This document shows, one piece after another, positions 8,996 through 16,869 of a DNA stretch of 34,032 nt. The notes under the pieces were generated by a model that saw nothing but the letters and a program-made list of their open reading frames with translations, was not told the origin of the DNA and searched no databases. Made by a program: the position numbers and the translations under genes. How positions within the stretch are numbered: the first letter of the stretch is position 1; every line of letters starts with the position of its first letter. The DNA comes from Acidobacteria subdivision 13 bacterium RH2 MAG17b (GTDB lineage: Bacteria > Acidobacteriota > Terriglobia > UBA7540), in assembly GCA_002197525.1 (NCBI GenBank), contig NFUN01000112.1, positions 1-34,032 on the forward strand, read 5' to 3'.

Positions 8996-10225
8996 TTATT
9001 CATACCTGAGAATCTCCGTGGGCTGTACTTTGGCGGCGGTGAGGGAAGGATAAAGCGTGGCGAGGAAGCTCACGCCCAGCGCCATTCCGGCGATCCATAC
9101 CCCATCCCAGGGGCGCGAATGAAAAGGGACGTAAGAAAGTGCATATATGTCCGCCGGAATACGAATCCATTGGTAATGATTCGCCAGCCACGAAACGCCG
9201 TATCCCAGTGACAGGCCGAGCGCTGTCCCGACGGCCCCGATCATCAGGCCGTGCAGCGTGAAGATCGACCATATCTGCCGCCGCCGCGTTCCCATCGACA
9301 TCATCACTGCGATCTCGCGATTCTTCTCCATCACCATCATCGACAGGGTGATGAAGATGTTCAGCGCGGCCACCAAAACGATCAGGCCAATGGTCAGAAT
9401 AGTGACCAGCCGCTCCAGGTGCAGCGCATTGAAGAGCGAGCGGTTCTGCTCGATCCAGGTCGTCGTGTCGAATCCCGGACCCGCCGCCTTGCGGATGATC
9501 CTGGCCACCTGGGGCGCCCGGTCTACGTCGTCGACTTTGAACTCGATTACCGAGACGACATTCGTCAGATCAAAAAGCCGTTGCGCCGCGCCCAGACTTG
9601 TGAAAGCCCAGGTCGCATCAAAATCATAAAACCCGGAATCAAAAATCGCCACGATGCGGAAGTGACGGTACTTGGGTACTATCTCAAGCGGCGTCAGGTA
9701 ACCTTGAGGACTCGTCACTAGAACCGTGTCGCCCACGAAGACGCCTAGGTCCTTGGCGAGCTGCCTTCCGATCACGATCGGGTCTACCTCGGGCGACGAC
9801 TCTGAAAGTCCCTGCAGCGACCCAGCCTTCAGATGAGTCAGCAAGTCTCCAACGCGCACTTCGCGTTGCGCGTCTACTCCCTTTAGCACGATTCCTTCTG
9901 CCCGCGAGTGGCTCGAAATCAGCACCTCTTCGTAAAGCGCTGGGGCTGCCGCTATTACATGCGGCAGGCGCGCCAGGCGTTCAACGAGCGCGTTGTAGTT
10001 CGGAATACCGTCGTTTTGCTTTCGGATGAGGTTGATGTTGGCAGTGGCGCCGAGGAGCCGCTGCTCAAGGTCGCGGCGGAATCCGTTGTTAATGGCCAAT
10101 GCTACTACCAGCGCGCATACGCCGGCAGTAACCCCCAAGACTGAAATCACAGTGATGATAGAAATGGCAGACTGGCGTTTTTTTGCCTTTAGATATCGTA
10201 GAGCCACAAAGAAAGCGAAGCGCAT
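8996..10225 (-). CDS. lolE: LolC/LolE-family lipoprotein-release permease
   Basis: Inner-membrane permease partner of LolD. The 409-residue protein has the standard LolC/E layout: first membrane helix (about 20-45, IISVITVISVLGVTAGVC), a large periplasmic domain (about 50-270), then three membrane helices (about 275-305, 320-350, 370-400). The motif NNGFRRDLEQRLLG and the cytoplasmic loop MVMEKNREIAVMMSMGTRRR are typical. Only one permease gene is present, so the complex may be a LolF-like homodimer; the C/E label is therefore loose. The start is at 10225, just inside a promoter-proximal region with a short predicted leader. Confidence 0.9.
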   Translation of the reverse strand: MRFAFFVALRYLKAKKRQSAISIITVISVLGVTAGVCALVVALAINNGFRRDLEQRLLGATANINLIRKQNDGIPNYNALVERLARLPHVIAAAPALYEEVLISSHSRAEGIVLKGVDAQREVRVGDLLTHLKAGSLQGLSESSPEVDPIVIGRQLAKDLGVFVGDTVLVTSPQGYLTPLEIVPKYRHFRIVAIFDSGFYDFDATWAFTSLGAAQRLFDLTNVVSVIEFKVDDVDRAPQVARIIRKAAGPGFDTTTWIEQNRSLFNALHLERLVTILTIGLIVLVAALNIFITLSMMVMEKNREIAVMMSMGTRRRQIWSIFTLHGLMIGAVGTALGLSLGYGVSWLANHYQWIRIPADIYALSYVPFHSRPWDGVWIAGMALGVSFLATLYPSLTAAKVQPTEILRYE

Positions 10226-10242
10226 GAATTCACCAAGTTTCT

Positions 10243-10271
10243 ATTATCAATAACTTCGCAATCCTGTCCAA
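10243..10271 (-). promoter_or_regulatory. Predicted sigma70 promoter for lolE-lolD
   Basis: On the minus strand TTGGAC (10271-10266) and GATAAT (10248-10243) are separated by 17 nt. Transcription would start near 10236, leaving a leader of only about 10 nt before the lolE ATG. This is a good match by eye and has not been scored. Confidence 0.55.
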
Positions 10272-10366
10272 GTACCAAAAAAATGACAGCGCTGTTCCCC
10301 GGCTACCTACGCCTTGGGGGCCAAAAGCCCTAGGAAAGGCAGTTGGGTTTAATCTTTAATAAGATA

Positions 10367-10395
10367 TTGACTCTTCAATTAATACATAATATTAT
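10367..10395 (+). promoter_or_regulatory. Predicted sigma70 promoter of the Tad locus
   Basis: TTGACT (10367-10372), a 17-nt spacer and TATTAT (10390-10395) form a near-consensus promoter inside a conspicuously AT-rich stretch (about 10350-10412). The predicted start is near 10402, about 60 nt before the toroid-protein gene. A small hairpin (GCGCTA/TAGCGC, 10427-10447) lies just before the ribosome-binding site. It points toward the Tad run and away from lolE. Confidence 0.65.
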
Positions 10396-10462
10396 GAACC
10401 CGGATTAAAAAAACCTCATGCAACAAGCGCTAAAGCGTCAGTAGCGCGCGAAGGTTATGAGC

Positions 10463-11443
10463 ATGCCTGGATCATCCAGCATTGAAGGCACCGCGGCGTG
10501 TGTGCTCTCTCCTTGGCCTTTGCAGCAACCATTGATTTCGTTTTTGATCGAGGCCCAGAACCCTGATGGGGGTTGGGGATACCACGCCCGCGCGTCGAGC
10601 GCCGTCGAACCTTCCGCATGGGCGTTGCTGGCGCTTTCGACGGCATTCGACCGGCCTGAATTGCCGCAAGTCGTGGATCGCGGACTCCGCTGGCTCTCTG
10701 AGACTCAACTTCCCGACGGGTCCTGGCCGTCATTCGTGGGTCAGAACCAGGGGTGTTGGACCACTTCGGTCGCCTGCGGTGTGTGCTCTGTCTATTTGGC
10801 GCAATCACCCGAATATTGTGAAGTTTCCCTCTCGTGCGGACTCGATTGGCTATGCCGCTCTGTGCCTGGGGAAGGCTCCTGGCAGTCCCGCATCAGGTTC
10901 CGGCTGAAGCCTTCAAGCCGTCCGGGCGCGCCAGGCGCTTATGGGTGGAGTTGGACCAGGAGCACGAGCAGTTGGGTCGAGCCTACCGCCTATGCCCTCC
11001 TGGCGTTACGAGCGGCTCCCTCGGCTCTTCTTCCCCAACGGGCGAAGGCTAGGATCGAACGGGCCGAGCAGTTCCTTTTCGAGGCAAGGTGCCGCCGCGC
11101 AGGTTGGGACGTGGGCAACCCGTCTGGCCCAGGAACTAACCGGACGCCGCAAACAGAGCCGACGGCATGGGCGCTGATCGCGCTGTCACACCACGCAGAA
11201 CGCGCCGATGTTCAGGAAGCCGTCGAGTGGCTCGAATCGCAGGTTGCGCAGCTCAAGGGTCTGGCCACGCGCGCCGCGGTCCAGCTTTGTCTTCAGGCTT
11301 ACGGGCGGGTAAACGCACTGCTGCCCGAGGACCCGTTGGCCTTTGAGCGGCCAAGACTCCCGGACGTCTTAACGGCGTCCTGGATGGCTCTTGCTGCGAG
11401 CGGCTCATCGCAAGACCTAACCGTCTTCTTGAAGGGGAACTGA
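10463..11443 (+). CDS. Prenyltransferase/squalene-oxidase repeat (alpha-toroid) protein
   Basis: Function unknown. The roughly 326-residue protein is built of repeats like those in squalene cyclases and prenyltransferases. Two QW-like motifs are clear (QNPDGGWGY near the N-terminus and QLPDGSW), and the helix motif EP-[ST]-A-[WY]-AL-[IL]-ALS recurs three times (EPSAWALLALS, EPTAYALLALR, EPTAWALIALS). This suggests an alpha/alpha barrel. The catalytic DxDD motif of squalene-hopene cyclases is absent, and the protein is about half their length, so terpene cyclisation is doubtful. No signal peptide is evident. The ATG at 10463 has AAGG 8 nt upstream; the ATG at 10457 is also possible. It is the first gene after the predicted promoter and sits 2 nt before the DUF362 gene. 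Confidence 0.8.
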   Translation: MPGSSSIEGTAACVLSPWPLQQPLISFLIEAQNPDGGWGYHARASSAVEPSAWALLALSTAFDRPELPQVVDRGLRWLSETQLPDGSWPSFVGQNQGCWTTSVACGVCSVYLAQSPEYCEVSLSCGLDWLCRSVPGEGSWQSRIRFRLKPSSRPGAPGAYGWSWTRSTSSWVEPTAYALLALRAAPSALLPQRAKARIERAEQFLFEARCRRAGWDVGNPSGPGTNRTPQTEPTAWALIALSHHAERADVQEAVEWLESQVAQLKGLATRAAVQLCLQAYGRVNALLPEDPLAFERPRLPDVLTASWMALAASGSSQDLTVFLKGN

Positions 11444-11445
11444 AC

Positions 11446-12369
11446 GTGAAGGGTCTGGACACACTTCAGCCATCTTACCTCCGGACGCCTTCGTGCGTGA
11501 CAATTCGGCGCGCGGAACACTACGCCGCGAACCTGGAATCGATGGTTTACGAAACTCTCCGCGAGTTCGGCTCTCCGGTGCGTGAAAAGAACATCCTTCT
11601 CAAGCCCAATTTTGTCGGCTTGGACTCCGGCGGCGCCATGGATACCTCTCCGGCCTTGGTGGCCGCGGCGCGTGATGCGTTCCTTCGCCTCGGCGCGCGC
11701 AGCGTGACGGTGGCAGAGGGCTCGGCTCTCGAACGCGATTCAACCGCGATTGCCGAGTCCCTGCATCTTTGGGACTTCATGGAACGAAGCCGTGATGCCT
11801 TTGTCGATCTGAACACGGACGAGGTTTGCCGGGTGGCCTTGAGGAGCCGGGCGTCTTCGTTGCGTGAGCTGTACCTTCCCCGCACGGTTTTGCGCTCTGA
11901 TTTCATCGTCTCGATGCCTAAGCTGAAGACCCATCGCTGGGCCGGGTTAACCCTGTCGTTGAAGAATATGTTCGGCATCGTACCCGGCAATTGTTACGGG
12001 TGGCCGAAAAACGTGTTGCACTGGGCCGGCATCTCGCGGGCCATCCTGGATCTCAACAGCACTGTTCGCCCGGATTTCGCTATCGTCGATGGCGTGATCG
12101 GCATGGAGGGTGACGGGCCTTTGCACGGCACGGCCAAACCGTGCGGCGTGATTGTGATGGGCGATGATCCTGTCGCAGTGGATGCCACCTGCGCCCGGAT
12201 TGCGGGATTCGCGCCCGAGCGGCTGGACTATCTGGCTCATGCCGGCCGCCTGCTCGGCAACCTGCGGGAAGAAGGCATCCGGCAAATTGGGGAAACGGTT
12301 GAAAGCGTTCGAACGCCCTTTGTGCCGCCGCCTCGCCGCCATTCGAGCCAGGCGCGCCACCTTGCTTAG
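11446..12369 (+). CDS. DUF362-family protein
   Basis: DUF362 proteins are often iron-sulfur-linked, but the exact reaction is not known. The 307-residue protein shows the family blocks: ILLKPNFV near residue 47, a GARSVTVAEGSA stretch, SMPKLKTHRWAGLTLSLKN, FGIVPGNCYGWPKN, then RPDFAIVDGVIGMEGDGP and DDPVAVDATCARIAG. No ferredoxin-type CxxCxxC cluster domain is fused, unlike many relatives. It starts with GTG 2 nt after the stop of the toroid protein, with AAGGGGA 8 nt upstream, so the two are probably translated together. It ends 40 nt before the first TadE gene, which places this pair at the head of the Tad operon. Confidence 0.88.
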   Translation: MKGLDTLQPSYLRTPSCVTIRRAEHYAANLESMVYETLREFGSPVREKNILLKPNFVGLDSGGAMDTSPALVAAARDAFLRLGARSVTVAEGSALERDSTAIAESLHLWDFMERSRDAFVDLNTDEVCRVALRSRASSLRELYLPRTVLRSDFIVSMPKLKTHRWAGLTLSLKNMFGIVPGNCYGWPKNVLHWAGISRAILDLNSTVRPDFAIVDGVIGMEGDGPLHGTAKPCGVIVMGDDPVAVDATCARIAGFAPERLDYLAHAGRLLGNLREEGIRQIGETVESVRTPFVPPPRRHSSQARHLA

Positions 12370-12409
12370 AACATGGGAACCAAGGATGAAAGCGTTTAAG
12401 GCGGATACG

Positions 12410-12919
12410 ATGGCAAGTTTGCAATCAGGCGCTCAGATTGCCAAACCGAGGGGCTGGAAGAGGCTCGCCGGGGAAGAAGGCTCTGAGATGCTTGAAGTGG
12501 CCATGGTAGTTCCGCTGCTTGTGGGGCTGATTTTGGCGATCTTCTGGTTTGGCCGCGCGTACAACATCTATGAAACCATCACTCGCGCGGCTCGGGAGGG
12601 CGCTCGGGCCGCCGCCGCCCCCAGTTGCGCAACGTGCGGTAACACTTCTCTGTCTTCAACCCAAGTGCAGCAGGTGGTGAACCAAATGCTCAGCGCAGAT
12701 GGCCTTGATCCGGCCAAAGTGCAATCCTTTCAGGCGCTTGCTAACCAGCCCTTGGCCGGTTCGATGAGCTGTCCGGCTTCGCCGGCGGTGCTTTCATCGG
12801 GCCAGATTTGCGGTGCTGTGGTTAGTTTTACTTATCCGTTTACGTTCCGTCTGCCGCTCACGACACTCAACGTCTTGAATATTTCAACCCAGGTGCAGAT
12901 GGCGGAGGAAAATCCGTGA
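12410..12919 (+). CDS. tadE: TadE-type pseudopilin (first copy)
   Basis: Minor pilin-like protein of the Tad/Flp system. After a basic leader it has the processing motif G-SEMLE, with glutamate at position +5, followed by a hydrophobic helix (VAMVVPLLVGLILAIFWFG) and the TadE signature TRAAREGARAAA. A periplasmic domain with several cysteines follows. CpaA/TadV is expected to cleave after the glycine. The frame is open further upstream into the DUF362 gene, but the ATG at 12410 has AAGG 8 nt away; the ATG at 12386 is an alternative. It overlaps the next gene by 4 nt. Confidence 0.85.
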   Translation: MASLQSGAQIAKPRGWKRLAGEEGSEMLEVAMVVPLLVGLILAIFWFGRAYNIYETITRAAREGARAAAAPSCATCGNTSLSSTQVQQVVNQMLSADGLDPAKVQSFQALANQPLAGSMSCPASPAVLSSGQICGAVVSFTYPFTFRLPLTTLNVLNISTQVQMAEENP

Positions 12920-13482
12920 GCGCCCGAAAGAAGACGTTCCTTGATTATCGGCGAGGCCGCGGAGCTGCGCTGTTGGAATTTGCGTTCGCATTGCCGGTTT
13001 TATTATTGATGGCTGCCGGGATTTATGACTTCGGAAGCGTCTATACGCTTAAGGACAAGCTTACCAACGCGGCGCGCGAAGGCGCGCGCATTGCCACGAA
13101 CCAGCCGCCCGATCTTGCTTCCACGCAGTGCGTCGTGAATGGAACCACTTACAACGCGCCCTGTTCGGTGTCGTTGGCCATGCTGGCGGTTCAGAACTAT
13201 TTGAGCGCCGCTGGCATCACTTCCTGCGGCATCAACACGAACGCAACCTCCGCGGGAAATTTCGTCTGGACGTATTCTTCGGCAAGCTCCGGTTGCACCG
13301 CGAATCCGGTTCTGACGGTCGAGCGCAATGTTCAACTCTCCGCCAACGGCGCGACGGCCTTCGCCACACGGGTGACCGTGCAATATCCCTTCAGTTGGGA
13401 TTTGGCGCGGGTGAGTGGCTCCTCGGGTATTGCCGGGAGCTTTTGGATTTCGACGAATGCGGTTATGCAGAATCCCTGGTAA
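12916..13482 (+). CDS. tadE: TadE-type pseudopilin (second copy)
   Basis: Second TadE-like pseudopilin, 188 residues. The leader ends in G-AALLEF (Glu +5, Phe +6), followed by the hydrophobic helix ALPVLLLMAAGIYDFG and the family block LTNAAREGARIA. The remainder is a periplasmic domain rich in Ser, Thr and Asn with four cysteines. Start GTG at 12916 overlaps the TGA of the first copy, with GGAGG 9 nt upstream, so translation is coupled. The two copies share only the N-terminal signature; their outer domains look different, which suggests separate roles at the pilus base or tip. Confidence 0.87.
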   Translation: MSARKKTFLDYRRGRGAALLEFAFALPVLLLMAAGIYDFGSVYTLKDKLTNAAREGARIATNQPPDLASTQCVVNGTTYNAPCSVSLAMLAVQNYLSAAGITSCGINTNATSAGNFVWTYSSASSGCTANPVLTVERNVQLSANGATAFATRVTVQYPFSWDLARVSGSSGIAGSFWISTNAVMQNPW

Positions 13483-13484
13483 AC

Positions 13485-13538
13485 GGAGGGATTGAGTCAT
13501 TGACCCATTGAGCCATTGATTCAATGAATCAATGAAGC
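13485..13538 (+). promoter_or_regulatory. Octamer tandem repeat between ribosome-binding site and tadG start
   Basis: A strong GGAGGG (13485-13490) is followed by six degenerate 8-bp units (ATTGAGTC, ATTGACCC, ATTGAGCC, ATTGATTC, AATGAATC, AATGAAGC) filling 13491-13538. The tadG ATG (13532) lies in the sixth unit. Bases 13515-13533 (ATTGATTCAATGAATCAAT) form a near-perfect palindrome that overlaps the start codon. In-frame stops upstream rule out an earlier start. The repeat moves the ribosome-binding site about 41 nt away from the ATG. Confidence 0.6.
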
Positions 13539-14749
13539 AATCGTTTTCAGGCGAACGCGGCGTGGTGCTGTGGATGGTAGCGGCAGCGATGGTGATGATC
13601 CTGGGCGTAGCGGCTTTGGCGATCGACCTTGCGGCTCTGTATGCGGCGCGCGACGAAGCTCAGAGGGCAGCGGACGCGGCGGCCCTGGCTGGCGCGGAGG
13701 AATTTGTGACGTCTGGCTACACTTCCGGCGCGGTGAACTCAGCCACGGTTACGACGCTCGTTACTCAGCAAGCGGTCGCGGTCGGCGATGAAGATACGAT
13801 TGGCGGCCAGGCAGTGCAAGTACGCTCTTCGGATGTGAGCGTGGACCTTTCCGTGCCCAGCAACCCGCGTGTCACGGTGACGGTCGGGCGCTCTACCGCA
13901 AGGGGGAATGCACTTTCCACGGTGTTCGCCAAGATCTTTGGCATACAGACGGCTGATGTGTCGGCCACCGCCACGGCAGAGGCGTATAACCCATCGGGGA
14001 GTGGCGGTCCTCCCGTAGCCAGCGAATGCGTGAAACCCTGGCTGATTCCGGATTGCGACCCGACTCGAAGGGGTAACAGAGGCAACATCCCCGGCTGTAC
14101 CGTCCAGCGGGGCCAGAAGTACGAGCCGTTTATCAATGGGAAAACGGGCGCCATTATCAATCCCGGCCCGGTCTCGCAGGGCGGAGTAATAGGAGAGACG
14201 GTCACCTATACGGTAGCGCCCACAAGTGGTCAGGCCACGGGAGATCAGTATTACCCGGCAAATGTTTCCGGCGGCCGAGGCAACAGCTATTTGCAAAACA
14301 TCCAGTCTTGCACTCCCGAGCCTTTTTCATGTGGCGACACCGTGCCCGTAATTAACGGCGTTCCGGCCAACCAGACGATTAACGGTATCGAGACGATGAT
14401 TCACGCGCGCGGGCAGCGTTTGAATAAGGGACAAGACAGGATAAATACGTCGGTGGTTCCACCGTTCACGCTGCTTGCGGGATATCGAAACCCCTACGTG
14501 GCTTCGGGCACGCAGATCGCTGCGAGCGACTCCATCGTTTCGGCACCGCTCTTTGATAGCGCACAAGGAGGCCGGAACAACTCTTCGGAAAGGGTCCTCG
14601 GATTTATACAAGTGTTTCTGACACAGGCGTTGTCAAACGGAAGAATCCAGGGAGTCGTTTTGAACGTTTCCGGCTGCGGCACGAACAACCAGAGCGGCCA
14701 GCCAATTGAAGGAACCACGCCGATTCCGGTTCGGTTGGTCCAGGAATAA
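13532..14749 (+). CDS. tadG: TadG-like pilus assembly protein
   Basis: Putative Tad-system protein anchored in the inner membrane with a large periplasmic part; 405 residues. The N-terminus has the Tad domain: GERGVVLWMVAAAMVMILGVAALAIDLAALYAARDEAQRAADAAALAGA, given here only as its landmarks GERG, a hydrophobic helix to about residue 37 and AADAAALAGA (about 47-56). The glutamate +5 of true pseudopilins is absent. The C-terminal region (about 165-405) carries several cysteines (CVKPWLIPDC, PGCTV, CTPEPFSC, SGCG) that may form disulfides. No VWA domain is obvious, unlike many TadG proteins. The start lies within the octamer repeats described separately. Confidence 0.8.
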   Translation: MKQSFSGERGVVLWMVAAAMVMILGVAALAIDLAALYAARDEAQRAADAAALAGAEEFVTSGYTSGAVNSATVTTLVTQQAVAVGDEDTIGGQAVQVRSSDVSVDLSVPSNPRVTVTVGRSTARGNALSTVFAKIFGIQTADVSATATAEAYNPSGSGGPPVASECVKPWLIPDCDPTRRGNRGNIPGCTVQRGQKYEPFINGKTGAIINPGPVSQGGVIGETVTYTVAPTSGQATGDQYYPANVSGGRGNSYLQNIQSCTPEPFSCGDTVPVINGVPANQTINGIETMIHARGQRLNKGQDRINTSVVPPFTLLAGYRNPYVASGTQIAASDSIVSAPLFDSAQGGRNNSSERVLGFIQVFLTQALSNGRIQGVVLNVSGCGTNNQSGQPIEGTTPIPVRLVQE

Positions 14750-14754
14750 AAACC

Positions 14755-16338
14755 ATGGCCACGGCTCGTGCCATTTTGGATGACGTAAGGCAGCCCACCG
14801 AAGCTTGGAGGCTGGCGGCTCGGGTGGCGCTTTCCTTCCCGGTCCTGTTCGGTGCGCTCTTAGCGTTAGCGGGCGGGGCCGCCTTGCACTTTCACTTCTT
14901 CGACCCGGATACGTGGTGGCACCTGAAGGCGGGCGAACAGATATTGAAGACGGCGTCGCTTCCTCATCATGATGCCTATTCCTTCACTGTGGCTGGCAAT
15001 CCGTGGATGGCCTATGAGTGGTTCGGTGAAGTGGTGATCGCGCTATTCGCGCGCTGGCTGGGGCTGACCGGGCTCGCGATTCTACTGTTAGCTTTGTCCG
15101 GAACGATCATGGTTTTGCTATACACCTATGCGGTCTTGAGAGCTGGAAATTGCAAGGCGGCCTTTGTGGCCTGTGCCCTCTTCCTGCCCGTTATCGTGGT
15201 CTTCTTCACGCTTCGCCCGCAGTTGCTGGGATACATCTTTTTGCTTTTCACGCTTATCGCTCTCGAACTCTTCCGCCAAGGGCGCCGCCGTGCGCTGTGG
15301 GCTTTGCCTGCGGTCTTTCTGATCTGGGTCAATACGCACGGCACTTTTGTCCTGGGGCTTGCCTGCCTTGGGGTTTATTGGCTGTCGGGCTTAAAGACCT
15401 TCGAACGGGGCGGCGTGGAAGCGCGGCGTTGGACGGATAGCGAGCGGCGGCAGCTTGAAACGGTGGGGCTGTTGTCTGTTGTTACCCTGCTCATTACTCC
15501 TTATGGGTCGAAGCTGGCCGCTTACCCCGTGGAAATGCTGCTTCTGCAACCGGTGAATTTGGCCAACATCCAGGAATGGCAGCCGCTGTCTTTCAGGCTG
15601 CTGCTCGGGAAGGTGCTGCTCGTTCTATTGCTGCTCTACTTCCTGGGCGAAGTCATTTTTCGCTTCAAATATCGCCTGGAAGATCTGGCGCTCCTTCTGA
15701 TTGCGGTTTTCGCGGCCTGTGTCCACGTTCGCCTCATCGTGTTTCTCGTGATGGTGCTTGTGCCGCTTTATGCCTCAGCGCTTCGCCGATGGATTCCGCC
15801 GTACCGGCCCTTGCAGGATCACTTTGCCCTGAACGCTTGCCTGATGGTGATGGTTGCCGCCGGGTTTGTGTGGGCGACGCCGACTGGAGCGCGGCTCCAC
15901 CGGTTGACGATCCATGACTACCCCGCAGGGGCAGTGGCGTATCTGCGCGCACATCCCGCTCCTGCAAGGATGTTTAACGAGTATGGGTGGGGTGGTTACT
16001 TGATCTGGTCGCTCGGCCCGCAGCGCAAGGTCTTCATTGACGGAAGGGCCGACGTTTATGAATACGCCGGCGTACTTCAGGATTACTTGCGCATGACTAG
16101 GCTAGCGCCTAATACGCTTTTCCTGTTCCGAAAGTATGGCATTCAGGCTTGCCTCGTCCGGCGTAACGCGGCGCTCGCGACAATGTTGAGCCATCTGGCG
16201 GCCTGGAATCGCGTTTACGAAGGCCGGGTTTCGGTGCTCTACGTCCGCCGGAATGAGCCATCGGCCACGAACGCGCGCGCGGCGCACGACGTCGCACCAA
16301 CTATCGTTTACTTCAACAGGAGGCTAAACAAGTTATGA
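14755..16338 (+). CDS. Multi-spanning membrane protein, GT-C-like, in Tad locus
   Basis: Not firmly recognised. The 527-residue protein has about ten hydrophobic helices. After the first helix comes FDPDTWWHLKAGE, where D50 and D52 give a DxD-type acidic motif in the first periplasmic loop, as in many GT-C glycosyltransferases that use lipid-linked sugars. The soluble C-terminus carries RMFNEYGWGGYLIW and KVFIDGRADVYEY. Start ATG at 14755 follows the tadG stop by 5 nt, with AGGA 10 nt upstream. The stop overlaps the first Flp pilin start (ATGA), so both are translationally coupled. The inferred role is modification of a pilin or of another Tad component; a transporter or polymer-assembly role is not excluded. 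Confidence 0.7.
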   Translation: MATARAILDDVRQPTEAWRLAARVALSFPVLFGALLALAGGAALHFHFFDPDTWWHLKAGEQILKTASLPHHDAYSFTVAGNPWMAYEWFGEVVIALFARWLGLTGLAILLLALSGTIMVLLYTYAVLRAGNCKAAFVACALFLPVIVVFFTLRPQLLGYIFLLFTLIALELFRQGRRRALWALPAVFLIWVNTHGTFVLGLACLGVYWLSGLKTFERGGVEARRWTDSERRQLETVGLLSVVTLLITPYGSKLAAYPVEMLLLQPVNLANIQEWQPLSFRLLLGKVLLVLLLLYFLGEVIFRFKYRLEDLALLLIAVFAACVHVRLIVFLVMVLVPLYASALRRWIPPYRPLQDHFALNACLMVMVAAGFVWATPTGARLHRLTIHDYPAGAVAYLRAHPAPARMFNEYGWGGYLIWSLGPQRKVFIDGRADVYEYAGVLQDYLRMTRLAPNTLFLFRKYGIQACLVRRNAALATMLSHLAAWNRVYEGRVSVLYVRRNEPSATNARAAHDVAPTIVYFNRRLNKL

Positions 16339-16511
16339 GCACACTCATGGCAAGGCTGTGGAAAGAGGAGTCAGGACAGGATTTGGTGGAGTACGCGCTG
16401 TTGGTCGCCCTGCTGGCTTTGGCTGTGGTGGCAACGCTGGGAACGCTCGCAAATACGATCAAGAACGTTTTCAGCAGCGCGGCCAGCAACTTGGCTAGTT
16501 CTTCGACGTAG
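16335..16511 (+). CDS. flp: Flp/Fap-type pilin, copy 1
   Basis: Major pilin of the Tad pilus, 58 residues. Short basic leader MSTLMARLWKEESG, then the processing site G14-QDLVEY with Glu +5 and Tyr +6, then one hydrophobic helix (ALLVALLALAVVATLGTLA) and a short tail NTIKNVFSSAASNLASSST. The mature pilin would have 44 residues. ATG at 16335 overlaps the stop of the GT-C-like gene by 4 nt, with AGGAGG about 13 nt upstream. It is nearly identical to copy 2 over the leader and helix, and differs mainly in the last ten residues. Confidence 0.93.
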   Translation: MSTLMARLWKEESGQDLVEYALLVALLALAVVATLGTLANTIKNVFSSAASNLASSST

Positions 16512-16558
16512 CACACGTGGAGCCAAAATGCTTTACTTCAATGGGAGCCTAAAAAAAT

Positions 16559-16726
16559 ATGAGCAGACTGATAGCACGGCTGTGGAAAGAAGAGTCAGGG
16601 CAAGACTTGGTGGAGTACGCGCTGTTAGTTGCCTTGCTGGCTTTGGCTGCGGTGGCAACCATGGGAACGCTCGCGAATACGATCAAGAACGTTTTCAGCA
16701 ACGCAGCTAAGAATATGACCACGTAA
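16559..16726 (+). CDS. flp: Flp/Fap-type pilin, copy 2
   Basis: Second major-pilin gene, 55 residues; the mature form would have 41. It shares KEESGQDLVEYALLVALLAL with copy 1, so the same prepilin peptidase should cut both after G14. Differences: A31 for V, M35 for L, and a shorter tail NAAKNMTT. The 30 nt before the ATG repeat those before copy 1, including TTTACTTCAA, a GGGAG and CTAAA, so the duplication carried along the last codons of the upstream GT-C-like gene. It is 47 nt from copy 1. Confidence 0.93.
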   Translation: MSRLIARLWKEESGQDLVEYALLVALLALAAVATMGTLANTIKNVFSNAAKNMTT

Positions 16727-16869
16727 CGGGTGTCTGGCCCGGCTCATTCGAATCGGGGCGGCGCAGCAGTAGCACTCGCTGAGCCGCGGTGGGAGTGCGC
16801 CCGTGGTGAGTTGATGTCCCCGCCAGGCCGTGCACTGCATGCCCTGCCGGGAACACGTCGGAGGTGTGA

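Noticed and set aside
10272-10366. Possible riboswitch in the leader between lolE and the toroid gene
   Set aside because: Some GC-rich pairing is visible (about 10300-10340), but it lies upstream of the predicted transcription start and matches no class I recognise.
12164-12409. N-terminal extension of the first TadE protein
   Set aside because: The extension overlaps the DUF362 coding sequence, and the pseudopilin leader begins naturally at 12386 or 12410.
16528-16710. Frame beginning ATGCTTTACTTC upstream of pilin 2
   Set aside because: It is the copied tail of the GT-C-like gene, out of frame with the pilin, and has no family features.
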